DNA of 64,000 bases. Origin: PNON01 sp963757065. GTDB lineage: Bacteria; Chloroflexota; Anaerolineae; Anaerolineales; Anaerolineaceae. Positions 46,476 to 56,701 of this stretch are shown piece after piece; positions within the stretch are counted from its first letter, which is position 1; each line of letters opens with the position of its first letter. The translations under genes and the position numbers were made by a program. The stretch covers positions 372,001 to 436,000 of the forward strand of contig CAVWQC010000001.1 of the NCBI GenBank assembly GCA_963757065.1, read 5' to 3'. Below the pieces are notes generated by a model. That model ran no database searches. It saw only the letters and a list, made by a program, of their open reading frames with translations, and had not been told where the DNA came from.

Positions 46476-47900
46476 TTAATAATCGAATTTCATATACTTT
46501 AATGGAAATTTTACGGTAGCCTCATAGGTAACTTCAAGCGTATCATATGTAGTAACCAAATCAAACTGATATGGGTATAAATAAGTAGGCGCTAAAAGCC
46601 TTTGTTCCATGAATGAATAATGATTTGCGTTTTTTAATGCAATAACTGTAATGGGAGAACCATGGTTATTTTCTATATATGGATCAATTATTTTATGAGA
46701 ACCAGCATAAATAAATAATGAAGGTTTTTCCATATCTGAAAAGAAATAATCACTCTGAATAATCGTATCAAAAAAAACACAAGCTTTAACTTCCCCTTGG
46801 TGAGCGCATAAATTCCCCGCAGTAAAGCCTCCAAGGGAATGTCCAATAACGCCAATATTATTTACATTTATCTTTTGGTAAAAAATATCCCCTTGTGTGT
46901 TTGTCTTATTCTTTAGAAATTCTATAACACAAATGCTATCTGACTCCCAATCATTTATTATTCTTCTCCAATTATTTAGTCTATTGAAGTAGATTTCTTG
47001 AGCATTAATAGCATTTTGCCCATTTTTTATTGCGTTTTCCCTTTCTTCAATTAATAATGCAGCTTCTTGCGCTGCATTATTGAATAATTTCATCGTATTA
47101 CGGGAATTTGGCATTATAGTATTACCATCATCATAAATGATGATGCTACCATAAATATGTCCTATGCTAACCACAATAAAACCTTGGCTTGCCAATTCTT
47201 CCATTAATATTGAATTTTGTCCGACCGAAGAAAAAGTTCCACTATTATAAATTATTAAAGGCAGGTCATTTAATAATTTATTTGGCTCTGTATCTATATA
47301 TGAGTAACTTTTCAATATATTTAATGGTAAAAAAACAAAATCGGGAAGTTTGTGGTCGTTGGTTTCCCTATGGTCAAAAATCACTTGTTTTTCCATATAT
47401 TCTCTTGTAATTGGATAATTTGCTAACATCCCACTATGATTATTATCCTTAGGAAACCAAACTTTAAAATAAACTTGATATTTTTTTGATCCAGATATCG
47501 GGTCAGTACAATATGGGGAAGAAAGTGTATAGGAGGTAACACCAACATCATATATACCAGTGGGTTTGCTTAAAATAGGAATAGGGAAAATAAAATATAA
47601 ATAGATTGATAGAACCGATACTACCCAACAACTTGCCAATATTAATAATTTGCCAACCAACAAAAACCTGGAATAAAACAATCGTTTATTTGAAAAAACT
47701 AAGAGTAAACATAATAGATATACAATGTAAAGAGGAATTAATTGCCATTGATAATAATTATTTATGAGTAAGAAAATTATAATCAATAACTGTGCTAAGC
47801 TTAATAGCAAGAAGGTTTTGGAAGCGGTAATATTGAACGTGGTTAGGACTAATAGGATTAAAACAGATAATATAAAAAGAACATTTATATAAAACAACAA
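46476..47900 (-). CDS. Membrane-anchored alpha/beta hydrolase (PAF-acetylhydrolase-like)
   Basis: A 474-residue protein with about four to five hydrophobic helices in the first 120 residues, then an alpha/beta-hydrolase domain. The nucleophile is the Ser of IGVIGHSLGGFTAGNLCAH; the acid and His are plausibly in FFDTIIQSDYFF and NANHYSF. LPLIIYNSGT ... LASQGFIVVSIGHIYG matches the platelet-activating-factor acetylhydrolase/dienelactone-like families. The base composition is clearly more A+T-rich than the core operons. Function and substrate unknown; a decayed relative lies just upstream. Confidence 0.75.
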   Translation of the reverse strand: MLFYINVLFILSVLILLVLTTFNITASKTFLLLSLAQLLIIIFLLINNYYQWQLIPLYIVYLLCLLLVFSNKRLFYSRFLLVGKLLILASCWVVSVLSIYLYFIFPIPILSKPTGIYDVGVTSYTLSSPYCTDPISGSKKYQVYFKVWFPKDNNHSGMLANYPITREYMEKQVIFDHRETNDHKLPDFVFLPLNILKSYSYIDTEPNKLLNDLPLIIYNSGTFSSVGQNSILMEELASQGFIVVSIGHIYGSIIIYDDGNTIMPNSRNTMKLFNNAAQEAALLIEERENAIKNGQNAINAQEIYFNRLNNWRRIINDWESDSICVIEFLKNKTNTQGDIFYQKINVNNIGVIGHSLGGFTAGNLCAHQGEVKACVFFDTIIQSDYFFSDMEKPSLFIYAGSHKIIDPYIENNHGSPITVIALKNANHYSFMEQRLLAPTYLYPYQFDLVTTYDTLEVTYEATVKFPLKYMKFDY

Positions 47901-48311
47901 TCACATCCTTGTTTTCCAAATAATGGGGATACTCATAATATTATTATATTAGCGAATTCTGTTCTTATTGTTGTAGAATTAATTATTAAGCGCATAGATT
48001 CCCGGCTTAGCTTTATAATGACTTCATACTACCAAATTTGGCGATGCTGGTAATTTATGCTAATACTTTAAGAACAATCATATTATTCGGGTATATCGCA
48101 CTTAATTAATTGCATTTGCTGGTTTAAATCCAAGATATTGAATTAGGTATTGTTCATCTTATTAACAAATAATAAAATTTTCAAATTCATATTATTGATC
48201 ATAATAGGATAATTAAAGTAGTGAAAAAGAATAGGCGGGTGTTTATATTCATTTGTATAATAATACAAAATCAATGGGCTTATGCGAAAATAATCGGTTA
48301 ATGAATAGTGA
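47901..48311. other. A+T-rich intergenic region
   Basis: About 410 bp between the intact hydrolase and its decayed relative. No ORF, RNA gene or repeat was recognised. Confidence 0.5.
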
Positions 48312-49336
48312 TTACTCCAAATATAGCACTTTATTATTGATTGGCGAACCTATAAGTGTTTCCATCCAATAAATTTCATTCTTAGAAGCAGATGAGGAAA
48401 TATACAAGAACTTTTCCAGATCAATTTTCGTAAGCCAGGTCCCGTAAGGTCTTCCATCAATATCAACCGCAGCTTTGCAAAACTGGAATTTTGTACACAT
48501 ATCACCGGCCACAACACCACCTAACGAGTGACCAATCAATGAAACCTTATTAAAAATCGATACTCTTAGAATATACGGATGATCGAAGATATTCAATGAT
48601 TTCAAGGGTATCTTCTTCCCAATAATCTGCTATTGTTGTGTAACGGTTGATTAGCTAAAACGATTGGATATAGCTCTAAAATTTTTGATTTATTTAATAC
48701 ATCTTTCTTTAGTTTAGCAAGCTCATCACTGGGAACATCGGCCTGAATAATATTGTTATAAAAAGCGGAACGATCAGCATCCGAGATTTTTATAGTAGAC
48801 GTATGATACCATCAACAAATGTGAATCTTACCATCAAAATTATGCCCGATTGATACAACAAAATACCCAGAACTAGCCAATGATATTAATAGCGAATCGT
48901 TTGATGCAGGACCCATGAATAACCCATGAGAAAATATAACAAGGGGGAAAACACCTTTTATAGGTTGAGATTTTAGGTATGTATAATCGAATGAATTTTT
49001 TGTATTTAATAAACCATTTTCCAGAATGAAAGGAGGAATACTACTCTTTCACTCATTATCCGATATATTGTTTCGACATCTACCTTTGAGTGCCCCAAAA
49101 CATAATCATTAGAATCTGTTGGAAAGTAAAAATGAAATAACAATTTTCGCGGCTCATTACTTTTCGTATATTTTTCACTACGAGTTGGGCTAATATAATC
49201 CATTTCTGCATAACCCACATTTGAATGCCCCATTGGTCTTGGTATTATATTAGATGGAAATAATATATTCCATGATACCAAGGGTAATAGAATTAATATT
49301 AGTATAATTATTAGGAATTTTTCGAAATGATGTCAT
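48312..49336 (-). pseudogene. Decayed PAF-acetylhydrolase-like gene
   Basis: Pieces of the same family as the intact neighbour survive in order but in different frames with stops between: a hydrophobic N-terminus (FEKFLIIILILILLPL), GYAEMDYISPTRSEKY, LLFHFYFPTDSND, PLVIFSHGLFMGPASNDSLL, ASSGYFVVSIGHNFDG, NRYTTIADYWEEDTLEIIEYL, and the nucleophile elbow VSLIGHSLGGVVAGDMCTKF. At least four interruptions over about 1 kb, plus a stop right after GHNFDGKIHIC, make a working product unlikely. In this A+T-rich area decay is a better reading than consensus error. Confidence 0.75.
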
Positions 49337-49643
49337 AACAATCTAGTAATTATATATTAAGATTAAAACTATTACACACGCTTTCGAAAATCAATAATCA
49401 TAATAGACTGGAAATCTTCCATTTGAAATATTTCCTTAATTAGAAACGATAACTTGCTAAATGAATTCTCGACTAATAAGAAACCAATTGCTTCTATTAG
49501 GTCGTTAATTAACCAATGCAAAGCGTAGTAACGAAATGCCACATTAAATTACTCGGAATAGTATAACTTATGATAATATTTTATAAACAATAATATTATT
49601 TGATCCATGAAATACTTCAGTTTTATTAAATCAGGAATAAAGA
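49337..49643. other. A+T-rich intergenic region
   Basis: About 307 bp between the decayed hydrolase gene and a membrane-protein gene on the other strand. Nothing recognised. Confidence 0.5.
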
Positions 49644-51686
49644 ATGAACTTACTGGAAATAGTGTTTGTAATAATTTCATTAATAATATTAGGTGTTTTA
49701 TTATTTTTAGAGAATAAAAAAATACATTTTATCTTCCCCCTAATTTCTTGGGCAATACCCATTTATATTTCATTATCCCATACAAGTCAATTCTCAGATG
49801 TTGATGGTTACAAAAGAATCCAGGACGTTTACTGGCTTGGTAAAGCATCAATGGAAGCTTGGGAAAAGGGGGCAATGCGAACTTCATCTGCGTTTCTTGG
49901 CCCAATTGCCAGCCTTATTCACAAAATACCAAGTATAACTGAACCCAATGGACTGGCGATATTAAAATGTTTACATTGGTTGGGTGGTTTCATTATCATT
50001 CTATGCATTTATTTTGTTATTAAAAAATACTACATACATGAACCGGTAAAAAGAGTATTTAGTTTCATATATCCATGGTTTTTGTTTTTAATGCCTGCAA
50101 CAATTACAAGCCTAAAAATATTTAAAAATGATCTATATGCAATGGGTTTTGCTGTTTTATCGTTATTAATTATATTTGCAGCCATAAAAGAAAGGTCTAC
50201 ATACCTGGCTATTATTGCAATTCCTATAGCCTACCTTGGAGCGCAAGAAAAACTAAATGCAGCGCCATTCCTGATCCTTGCAATTATAGTATTAGGATGG
50301 TTAAGATATAAAACGACCCATAAATTAAGTAACATTTTCCTTGGCGTAGTTGGTGGATTTATAATATCAATATTTGTAGGAATTCTATGTTTTGGTCTTG
50401 TTTATATTGTACGGCATGGTAATGTTATAAATAATTACTGGGTGGGTATCACTGAACCTTTCGGCTTCTGGATATACCCAATCATAATGGCCATAATCCC
50501 TTTAAAGATTTCTGGTTCTATATTTCCAAGCTTTGTAAACGCCTTCATTCTACCTTTAATATCAGCGCTACTTATTTTTTCAGGGGCAAGTCTCGGTTAT
50601 GTCTTTGACAAAATCAAATTAGATAAAAAATATACCCCCTTTATTTGGTTAGAAAAATCGGAAAGTAAAATAATTATAACTTTGCTGTTATTGGTAATTA
50701 TTTTCGGTGTTTATGGTACTTTTTATGTACAAGCATATTGGGATCCATATGCCCCAATATTAACCGGGGAATACCATGCTCCATCTTCGTTGAATAATGT
50801 TACCTATCACTATAAGGCTTTTTCATATCTACAACACATGTTTCGGTCGGTATCTTTTTCGAGTTCAGTATTTATGAATGCAATCCCGTCTATATATTGG
50901 GTAGCGTTGGTTATTGGGCTTCTGTTGATAATCAGAAATAGGATAATGGAAGGAAGAAGAGGTGATAAATTAATATTGTTTTCAATGTTGTTCTTTTCGC
51001 TGGCTTTCCCTTTCATGTTCGGAATCCTGCAAATACCCCCAGCTAATAAATACTTTAATATTGGTTTAATGTTATTTTCTATTTGTTCAGTAATTTTAAT
51101 ATCTCACAGTTATACATATTTCACTAAACTGAATTCTAAGATATCCAACTTTGTTATTATCATCTTGCCCTTGCTTCTTCTGGTTGAAATTCTACCATTT
51201 GGTCCAGTTTTTGGTGGATTCCAACCCATTTGGTCAAAGTACCCTGACCCCACAACACCAGAGTTAGGGCAAGTGAATCCATCTTGGGTGGGTTATGGCG
51301 AAGAAGCGATGCTTATAGGTAAACAAATAATTGAGGATTGTAAACTAGGTAAACTTGAATTAGAGCCTGAAAGCATTTGCGAGGATATAAGGTTACATAT
51401 TTATGCTGGTGATTGGATAAGAAGCAGCGCTACAATACAAATAGCCCGTTTCCCTTACCCTAAAACCCCGATTTTGGAATATAAGAATTCAAAAACGCCT
51501 TCTACAGATTACCAATACACCCGCAATGATTATTATCTTATCATGCGGTTGACAGCAATAAAGGGTTATGGGTTCCCCTATGGATTAGAACCGGATTTTA
51601 TTGTTTCTGGCAGAGGTTTTATTAATGGTTGGGCATTTCGCGGAGATCGGTTATTGGCTGCAGGATATTTATTCTACAAACCATAA
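49644..51686 (+). CDS. Large multi-pass membrane protein, GT-C-like, unassigned
   Basis: A 680-residue protein with about 11-13 hydrophobic helices spread over the first 510 residues and a C-terminal soluble part of about 150 residues. The first extracytoplasmic loop holds SHTSQFSDVDGYKRIQDVYW, with two acidic residues as in GT-C glycosyltransferases, but I cannot place it in a named family. High A+T and many Ile/Lys/Asn codons set it apart from the core operons, like the neighbouring hydrolases. It starts at ATG 49644 with only a weak ribosome-binding site (AGGAAT). Confidence 0.6.
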   Translation: MNLLEIVFVIISLIILGVLLFLENKKIHFIFPLISWAIPIYISLSHTSQFSDVDGYKRIQDVYWLGKASMEAWEKGAMRTSSAFLGPIASLIHKIPSITEPNGLAILKCLHWLGGFIIILCIYFVIKKYYIHEPVKRVFSFIYPWFLFLMPATITSLKIFKNDLYAMGFAVLSLLIIFAAIKERSTYLAIIAIPIAYLGAQEKLNAAPFLILAIIVLGWLRYKTTHKLSNIFLGVVGGFIISIFVGILCFGLVYIVRHGNVINNYWVGITEPFGFWIYPIIMAIIPLKISGSIFPSFVNAFILPLISALLIFSGASLGYVFDKIKLDKKYTPFIWLEKSESKIIITLLLLVIIFGVYGTFYVQAYWDPYAPILTGEYHAPSSLNNVTYHYKAFSYLQHMFRSVSFSSSVFMNAIPSIYWVALVIGLLLIIRNRIMEGRRGDKLILFSMLFFSLAFPFMFGILQIPPANKYFNIGLMLFSICSVILISHSYTYFTKLNSKISNFVIIILPLLLLVEILPFGPVFGGFQPIWSKYPDPTTPELGQVNPSWVGYGEEAMLIGKQIIEDCKLGKLELEPESICEDIRLHIYAGDWIRSSATIQIARFPYPKTPILEYKNSKTPSTDYQYTRNDYYLIMRLTAIKGYGFPYGLEPDFIVSGRGFINGWAFRGDRLLAAGYLFYKP

Positions 51687-51892
51687 ATTTGATAATATTA
51701 AATGAACGAAGAGGAAAGGAGATTTCTTGAAAAGTAATTGTTCGTTGGTTTACCCTTTGAAATCCATTAATAATTTCTCTTCAATTGCCTTGAGGTAGTT
51801 AATCATGAGAATTGTGACTATACATCCAAAAAGAATCATAGTCTAATGTTTTGTGCCAACAACAACCAGATTCGATAATCTCTTTCCCAACC

Positions 51893-51916
51893 TTTACAAT
51901 CCTTATATTTTCCTTT
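51893..51916 (+). repeat. 24-bp direct repeat, left copy
   Basis: Identical over 24 bp (starting TTTACAATCCTTATATTT) to 56702-56725. The two copies flank the FN3-like gene and the 3' remnant gene, about 4.8 kb apart. Confidence 0.85.
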
Positions 51917-51956
51917 CGAGTTGACAATCCTTCGAGTTAGTATGTCGAGTTAGTAT
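51916..51956 (+). repeat. TCGAGTT repeats upstream of the FN3 gene promoter
   Basis: TCGAGTT at 51916 and two longer units TCGAGTTAGTAT at 51932-51943 and 51945-51956, the latter with a 13-bp period. They end directly at the predicted -35 element, so they could be activator sites; they may also be simple repeat slippage. Confidence 0.5.
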
Positions 51957-51985
51957 TTGCTCATTCTGAAATAAACGAGTATACT
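51957..51985 (+). promoter_or_regulatory. Promoter of the FN3-like surface protein gene (TTGCTC-17-TATACT)
   Basis: TTGCTC (51957-51962) and TATACT (51980-51985), 17 bp apart, give a predicted start near 51992 and a 5' UTR of about 50 nt. Confidence 0.55.
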
Positions 51986-52043
51986 TTTTCTACAACATAC
52001 CTTTTGGGGAAAATCAAATATTGATTAAATCTTGGAGTAAAAA

Positions 52044-55000
52044 ATGACTCATACACGTTCTACCCGCAGCAGCTGGTTCAGCTTGCAGATTCTTGTCGTA
52101 TTATCTATGGTACTTGGATCTACCAACTTTAACCATGGGGCTGTCTATGCACAGGAAAGCTCTCCGGAAGCCACATCCGAAGTAACCCAGGAAACCGTGA
52201 CAGTAACACCTGAAATCACAGAATTTCCAACAAGCGATAGTTTGGCTCCCGCTACTGAAACTCCTACACCAGAAGTAACCATTATTCCACCCGATCTAAT
52301 ACCACCAACGGTAAATTTCCTCTCACCTGATGCCTCTCCAATTACCAACTCGCCAGTTATGATTTCTTTGCTCGTGGAAGATGCCAATTCTGGAATAAAA
52401 GATGTGGAGCTATGGATATCGTCACCCGATAACGCGTTTGCACCCACTCAATTAGCCTTGCTCACGCAATCTCCTTTCGAGTATTCCTGGGATTGGATTG
52501 GTCTGGATGTGGACAACGTCCGAATTACTGCTATTGCCTGGGATAATGCTTTAAACAAAACTGAGATATCTCAAGAAGTAAGCCTTGTCAAGGAAACCGC
52601 GCTACCGCAGATGCTTGGAGGACCATTTACCAATGACAATCTAGCGGAAGCTACTTTGATAGAAACCCTACCTTTCAGCGAGTCTATCAACAGCCAAAGT
52701 GCCTCTATTGCCCCGGAAGATCCCACCATCACTGGATGTCAAATCGGTCAAGGGCAAGCATCAGTATGGTACACCTTTACTGCTGCTCAGGATGGCGTAT
52801 TGATGATGGATACTCGAGCAAGCGATTATGATACCGTTCTAGCCCTCTGGGAGGGTTCACAATCTACCTTAACCTTGTTGGACTGTAATAATGATATCAG
52901 TTCAGATCCAACTCCTGACATAAATTCGGAAATGGAAGTTAGCGTTAGATCAGGACATACCTACTGGATAGAAGTGGTCCAGTCCGAAACATCTGTTACG
53001 GATCCTGCGGGTGGCAACTTGACACTGCACGTAGATCTCACTCCCTGTTTTACACTGACCACATCCTTGAATATATCAGCAGGAGGTACGCTTACTGTTA
53101 CCCCTCCCAATTGCTTATCCGATATGTACGTTTCTGGATCAGAAATCAGTCTGACAGTAATTCCCAATACAGGTTTTACCTTCTTTAGATGGGACTCAGG
53201 CAACACGACGAATCCACTAATACTGACGATAGACCAGAATCTCGTATTAAAGGGGCTACTGGATATTAAACCTGGAGTCCCTTCTCTGGTTTCGCCGGTG
53301 AATGGCAGTTATGCAACCAGCCTGACTCCATTATTGGATTGGGCGGATTCATCTCCAGTGGCGGATCATTATGAAATCCAACTCTCCTGGAATAAAACTT
53401 TCACCTCGGTCTTCAAGTCGATAACGGACATTAAGACTTCCCAACTCCTCTCCTCACCTGTTCCAGCTCTCATCAATTTTTATTGGAGAGTCAGGGGTGT
53501 CAGCGCTTCGGGAATCGCAAGTAGCTGGTCATTATATCGGATGCTGAATACACCTCTTGCTCCCCCGGTGTTGAATTCACCTTCGATGGGTTATCACGTA
53601 CTTACGGCCAGACCAGTCTTCAGTTGGGTTGCTGCGAAATCTGCCACCAATTACTCTTTGCAGGTCAGCCCATTCGATAACTTCACTGGAACAGTAAGTA
53701 GTTTTACAGTCACAGGAACAAGCTATACACCCACAGCTGATCTTGCCCGCAGTGTCCCATTATTTTGGCGGATGAGATCGAACGGAACACATCCTAGCGA
53801 ATGGTCTCCAGCGATCACTTTCCAGAGCGCCAACCCTCCATCCATTCCTGGATTAGCTTTACCAATAAATACCTCCCTCCAAATAAACCCACCAACAATA
53901 TTAGATTGGGCGGATGTCTCAGCACCCACCCCGGCTGTAGAGTACCAGTTGGAATATGCAACGAATTCCAGTTTTACAACAGATTATTCCCGGGTTGATA
54001 ATTTAACCGAATCGACCTACACAATCACAGATTGGTTGAGGAATAAAACCTATTACTGGCGCGTTAGAGCCTTAAACGATGCCGGAGAATATAGCCTCTG
54101 GTCGACTGTTTTTACCTTCCGCACCCAATTAAGTGCCCCTGAACTTCTACAGCCTGCCGACCTTGGGCACGCATTCCTCTTGACACCTCAATTCCAGTGG
54201 AATCCCTCTCTCGGAGCAGTAGATTATACGTTACAGATCGGGCAAAATGCAGCTTTCACAGGCACTTTGCTCACCTATAAAACGAGTTCAACAAGTTATA
54301 CCCCCACGGCTGGCCTGGTAAGAGGAATCCAATTATTCTGGAGAGTAAAAGCCAATGGTGCGAATCCTAGCCCGTATTCGGTGACGTACCAGTTCCTCAG
54401 CGCCAACCCACCAGCAGCTCCGGTTTTGACTGCTCCTGTTTCATCGGTTTTGCTTCCCGGATACCTTCCTATGCTGGATTGGAAGGATGTCCCTAATGCT
54501 GTAAGATATGAAGTTCAACTTTCCAGAAATACCGGTATGACCACAGATCTGCAAAGTTTGTTTGTTGATGGTCAATCTATATTCACCTTTATTGATCCCC
54601 TCTCACAGAATCGAACCTATTATTGGAGAGTAAGAGCGGTTAATTCACTGGATGAAATGAGTCCATGGTCCCTGGTATGGAAATTCCGTACGCCATTATT
54701 GACACCGGTTTTAACTTCGGTGGATGGTTCGGAGCCAGTGAATAATACCCGACCACAATTTTCATGGAGCCCAATCCCAGGTGTCACTTCATACACCATG
54801 CAGATCGCGAAAAGTAATTTATTTCCAACCCTTGTTTGGTCGTATACAGGTACAGCAAGCACCATCACACCAACAATAGATCTACCTTTGAATATAAACC
54901 TGTATTATCGGGTCAAAGCGAATGGAAGCAACCCTAGCGGATGGTCCGCCATTTCCAACTTTCTAAGCGCCAACCCGCCATCGACCCCTGTCATGGTCAA

Positions 55001-56150
55001 ACCGATTAAGGGTAGCATGGTAACCAGCCTCACTCCTACCTTGGATTGGAACAGTTCACTTAATATGCCAGCGATGTATGTTGTTCAGGTAGCCAACAGC
55101 AGTAGCTTTACCGGCGATCTGACAGAATATAGCGTCCCAGCGACCAATTCCGATTTGATTATTCCCTCTCCGCTTGAGAATAACAAAACATTTTATTGGC
55201 GTGTGAGAGCTGAAAATCCAACGCCGCATTTTAGCCAGTGGTCCACCACCTGGACTTTCCGCACTCCGATGGCGGCTCCAGGATTGTCGTCCCCAGAAGA
55301 TGCCATCCATGTTACAAGTCTACGTCCCACATTCTTTTGGGTTGCCGTCCCGGGGGCAACAAATTACACCTTACAGCTCGCCACCAATACAGCCTTCAAC
55401 AAAGGTCTCGTAAGCTATACGACCGCGTCCATTACCTTTATACCAAATGTAGACCTTGTCCGTAGTAAGACTGTTTACTGGCGTGTGAAGGCAAACGGGC
55501 CGAATCCGAGTGGATGGTCAGCCACGCGTTCTGTAATGACAGGAAATCCTCCAGGAGCTCCAACTACTTACAATCCAGTTTCTGGCTATGTGTATACATT
55601 CTTTCCGTGGTCGAGCGGAATGTATTTCGAGTGGAAAAAGCCAACCGGAACCATCGCATATTATCTTTTTGAGATGTCGACCTGCATAGAATTTAAACCA
55701 GAATGTATTGACTACGCATCCCCTCCGATTGATCCACCCGGCTGGGGTGACCCAACATATATCTTTCCACCCTGGGGCTATAATCATAAATATTTTTGGA
55801 GGGTTCGCGCGGTTGATCCCATTGGAGATTTGGGAAACTGGAGCAACATTCGCTATTTCTACTCACCTCTGGAGAACCCTTATCCAACTGAAAGCTATTG
55901 GTACATTGATGATGACACCCCAACATTTCGGTGGACCACCGTCAATGGAGCAACCGGTTATACGATGACCGTATTCAAAAGAGTTGGAGATACGGAAACG
56001 GTCCTTTACACCTGTACGACCACTGCCACAGAATGCACCCCGACAACACCATTGCCCAGGGATCTGGCTATCTACTGGCACGTAAAGGCAAATGGTAAGT
56101 ATGCGTCCTATTGGTCATATCCGGAGGATGTGATTTACATCACCCCTTAA
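52044..56150 (+). CDS. Large secreted protein with ten FN3-like repeats
   Basis: A 1368-residue exported protein. Signal peptide (about 1-37, ending AVYAQ) and a Thr/Pro/Glu linker are followed by an Ig-like segment (TVNFLSPDASPITNSPVMIS, about 90-180), a PPC-like domain (about 195-335: SVWYTFTAAQDG, DYDTVLALWEGS, CNND) and a short beta domain. From about residue 410 to the end there are ten FN3-like modules of about 95 residues, each ending with a YWRVR/YWRVK motif. Odd modules read YWRVRAxN, even modules FWRVKANGxNPSxWS, so the array is five A-B pairs. No catalytic motif; probably adhesion or polymer binding outside the cell. Confidence 0.82.
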   Translation: MTHTRSTRSSWFSLQILVVLSMVLGSTNFNHGAVYAQESSPEATSEVTQETVTVTPEITEFPTSDSLAPATETPTPEVTIIPPDLIPPTVNFLSPDASPITNSPVMISLLVEDANSGIKDVELWISSPDNAFAPTQLALLTQSPFEYSWDWIGLDVDNVRITAIAWDNALNKTEISQEVSLVKETALPQMLGGPFTNDNLAEATLIETLPFSESINSQSASIAPEDPTITGCQIGQGQASVWYTFTAAQDGVLMMDTRASDYDTVLALWEGSQSTLTLLDCNNDISSDPTPDINSEMEVSVRSGHTYWIEVVQSETSVTDPAGGNLTLHVDLTPCFTLTTSLNISAGGTLTVTPPNCLSDMYVSGSEISLTVIPNTGFTFFRWDSGNTTNPLILTIDQNLVLKGLLDIKPGVPSLVSPVNGSYATSLTPLLDWADSSPVADHYEIQLSWNKTFTSVFKSITDIKTSQLLSSPVPALINFYWRVRGVSASGIASSWSLYRMLNTPLAPPVLNSPSMGYHVLTARPVFSWVAAKSATNYSLQVSPFDNFTGTVSSFTVTGTSYTPTADLARSVPLFWRMRSNGTHPSEWSPAITFQSANPPSIPGLALPINTSLQINPPTILDWADVSAPTPAVEYQLEYATNSSFTTDYSRVDNLTESTYTITDWLRNKTYYWRVRALNDAGEYSLWSTVFTFRTQLSAPELLQPADLGHAFLLTPQFQWNPSLGAVDYTLQIGQNAAFTGTLLTYKTSSTSYTPTAGLVRGIQLFWRVKANGANPSPYSVTYQFLSANPPAAPVLTAPVSSVLLPGYLPMLDWKDVPNAVRYEVQLSRNTGMTTDLQSLFVDGQSIFTFIDPLSQNRTYYWRVRAVNSLDEMSPWSLVWKFRTPLLTPVLTSVDGSEPVNNTRPQFSWSPIPGVTSYTMQIAKSNLFPTLVWSYTGTASTITPTIDLPLNINLYYRVKANGSNPSGWSAISNFLSANPPSTPVMVKPIKGSMVTSLTPTLDWNSSLNMPAMYVVQVANSSSFTGDLTEYSVPATNSDLIIPSPLENNKTFYWRVRAENPTPHFSQWSTTWTFRTPMAAPGLSSPEDAIHVTSLRPTFFWVAVPGATNYTLQLATNTAFNKGLVSYTTASITFIPNVDLVRSKTVYWRVKANGPNPSGWSATRSVMTGNPPGAPTTYNPVSGYVYTFFPWSSGMYFEWKKPTGTIAYYLFEMSTCIEFKPECIDYASPPIDPPGWGDPTYIFPPWGYNHKYFWRVRAVDPIGDLGNWSNIRYFYSPLENPYPTESYWYIDDDTPTFRWTTVNGATGYTMTVFKRVGDTETVLYTCTTTATECTPTTPLPRDLAIYWHVKANGKYASYWSYPEDVIYITP

Positions 56151-56199
56151 AGGAAATTTGCATTAGTAAACTTTACTACCTGAATTTACAAATACTTTG

Positions 56200-56687
56200 T
56201 CAGGTCTTGATCCATTCGATGCGTTCCAACTTACTCCGCCCGACAGGGTGGACATCTGCAGACGCAGCCGGGTTACCGATCCTACCCGGATTAGTACGAT
56301 ATGATGAAATCCTCAATGGTGAGATAACCCATGCCATCCGATTTACCGCGGCTCTTACACGCAATCAATATATATGGCCGGCGCGTCACCAGGCTGGCTC
56401 TACTTCTTCAACGAGTGTTCCTCCCATGGGGCAGGTTTTCAGATTAAAAGCCAATTTTGATATTTCCAGCTACCCCCCCGGAAATTCAGATCATCTTTAC
56501 AGCATTCAAACGGTATGGCATTATCCTGGCTGATAACGGATCCAACTGGTATGTGAGCGGTGCCCCCGATGAACGGTGGAACAATGAAATGCTTCTGGAT
56601 GCATTCAATACGCTGCATGGATCCAATTTTGAAGCAGTCGATACATCAAGCCTGATGGTCTCAGCAAATAGCGGCCAGGTTCATTAA
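56200..56687 (+). pseudogene. 3' remnant of a conserved secreted-protein gene
   Basis: Two frames carry a C-terminal piece of a family I know from Chloroflexota and Actinobacteria: LLRPTGWTSADAAGLPILPG, RYDEILNGEITHAIRFTAAL, NQYIWPARHQAGS, PPMGQVFRLKANFDISSYPP, then after a break near 56480 FTAFKRYGIILADNGSNWYV, APDERWNNEMLLDAF and FEAVDTSSLMV. The N-terminal two thirds are missing: upstream is the end of the FN3-like gene. A 5'-truncated, frame-broken remnant is the simplest reading. Confidence 0.7.
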
Positions 56688-56701
56688 TTCCATCTTCATC
56701 T

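Larger units (their letters stand above)
51687..52043. other. Intergenic region with repeats and promoter
   Basis: 357 bp between the membrane protein and the FN3-like surface protein. It holds one copy of a 24-bp repeat also found at 56702-56725, three TCGAGTT repeats and a predicted promoter (entries below). No ORF of note. Confidence 0.6.

Noticed and set aside
46476..51690. Prophage, integrative element or insertion sequence in the A+T-rich region
   Set aside because: No integrase, transposase, tRNA junction or terminal inverted repeats could be found; base composition alone does not prove an element.
52145..56081. Several minus-strand ORFs of 65-100 codons opposite the FN3-like gene
   Set aside because: They lie antisense to a conserved repeat protein, show no ribosome-binding sites and match no family.
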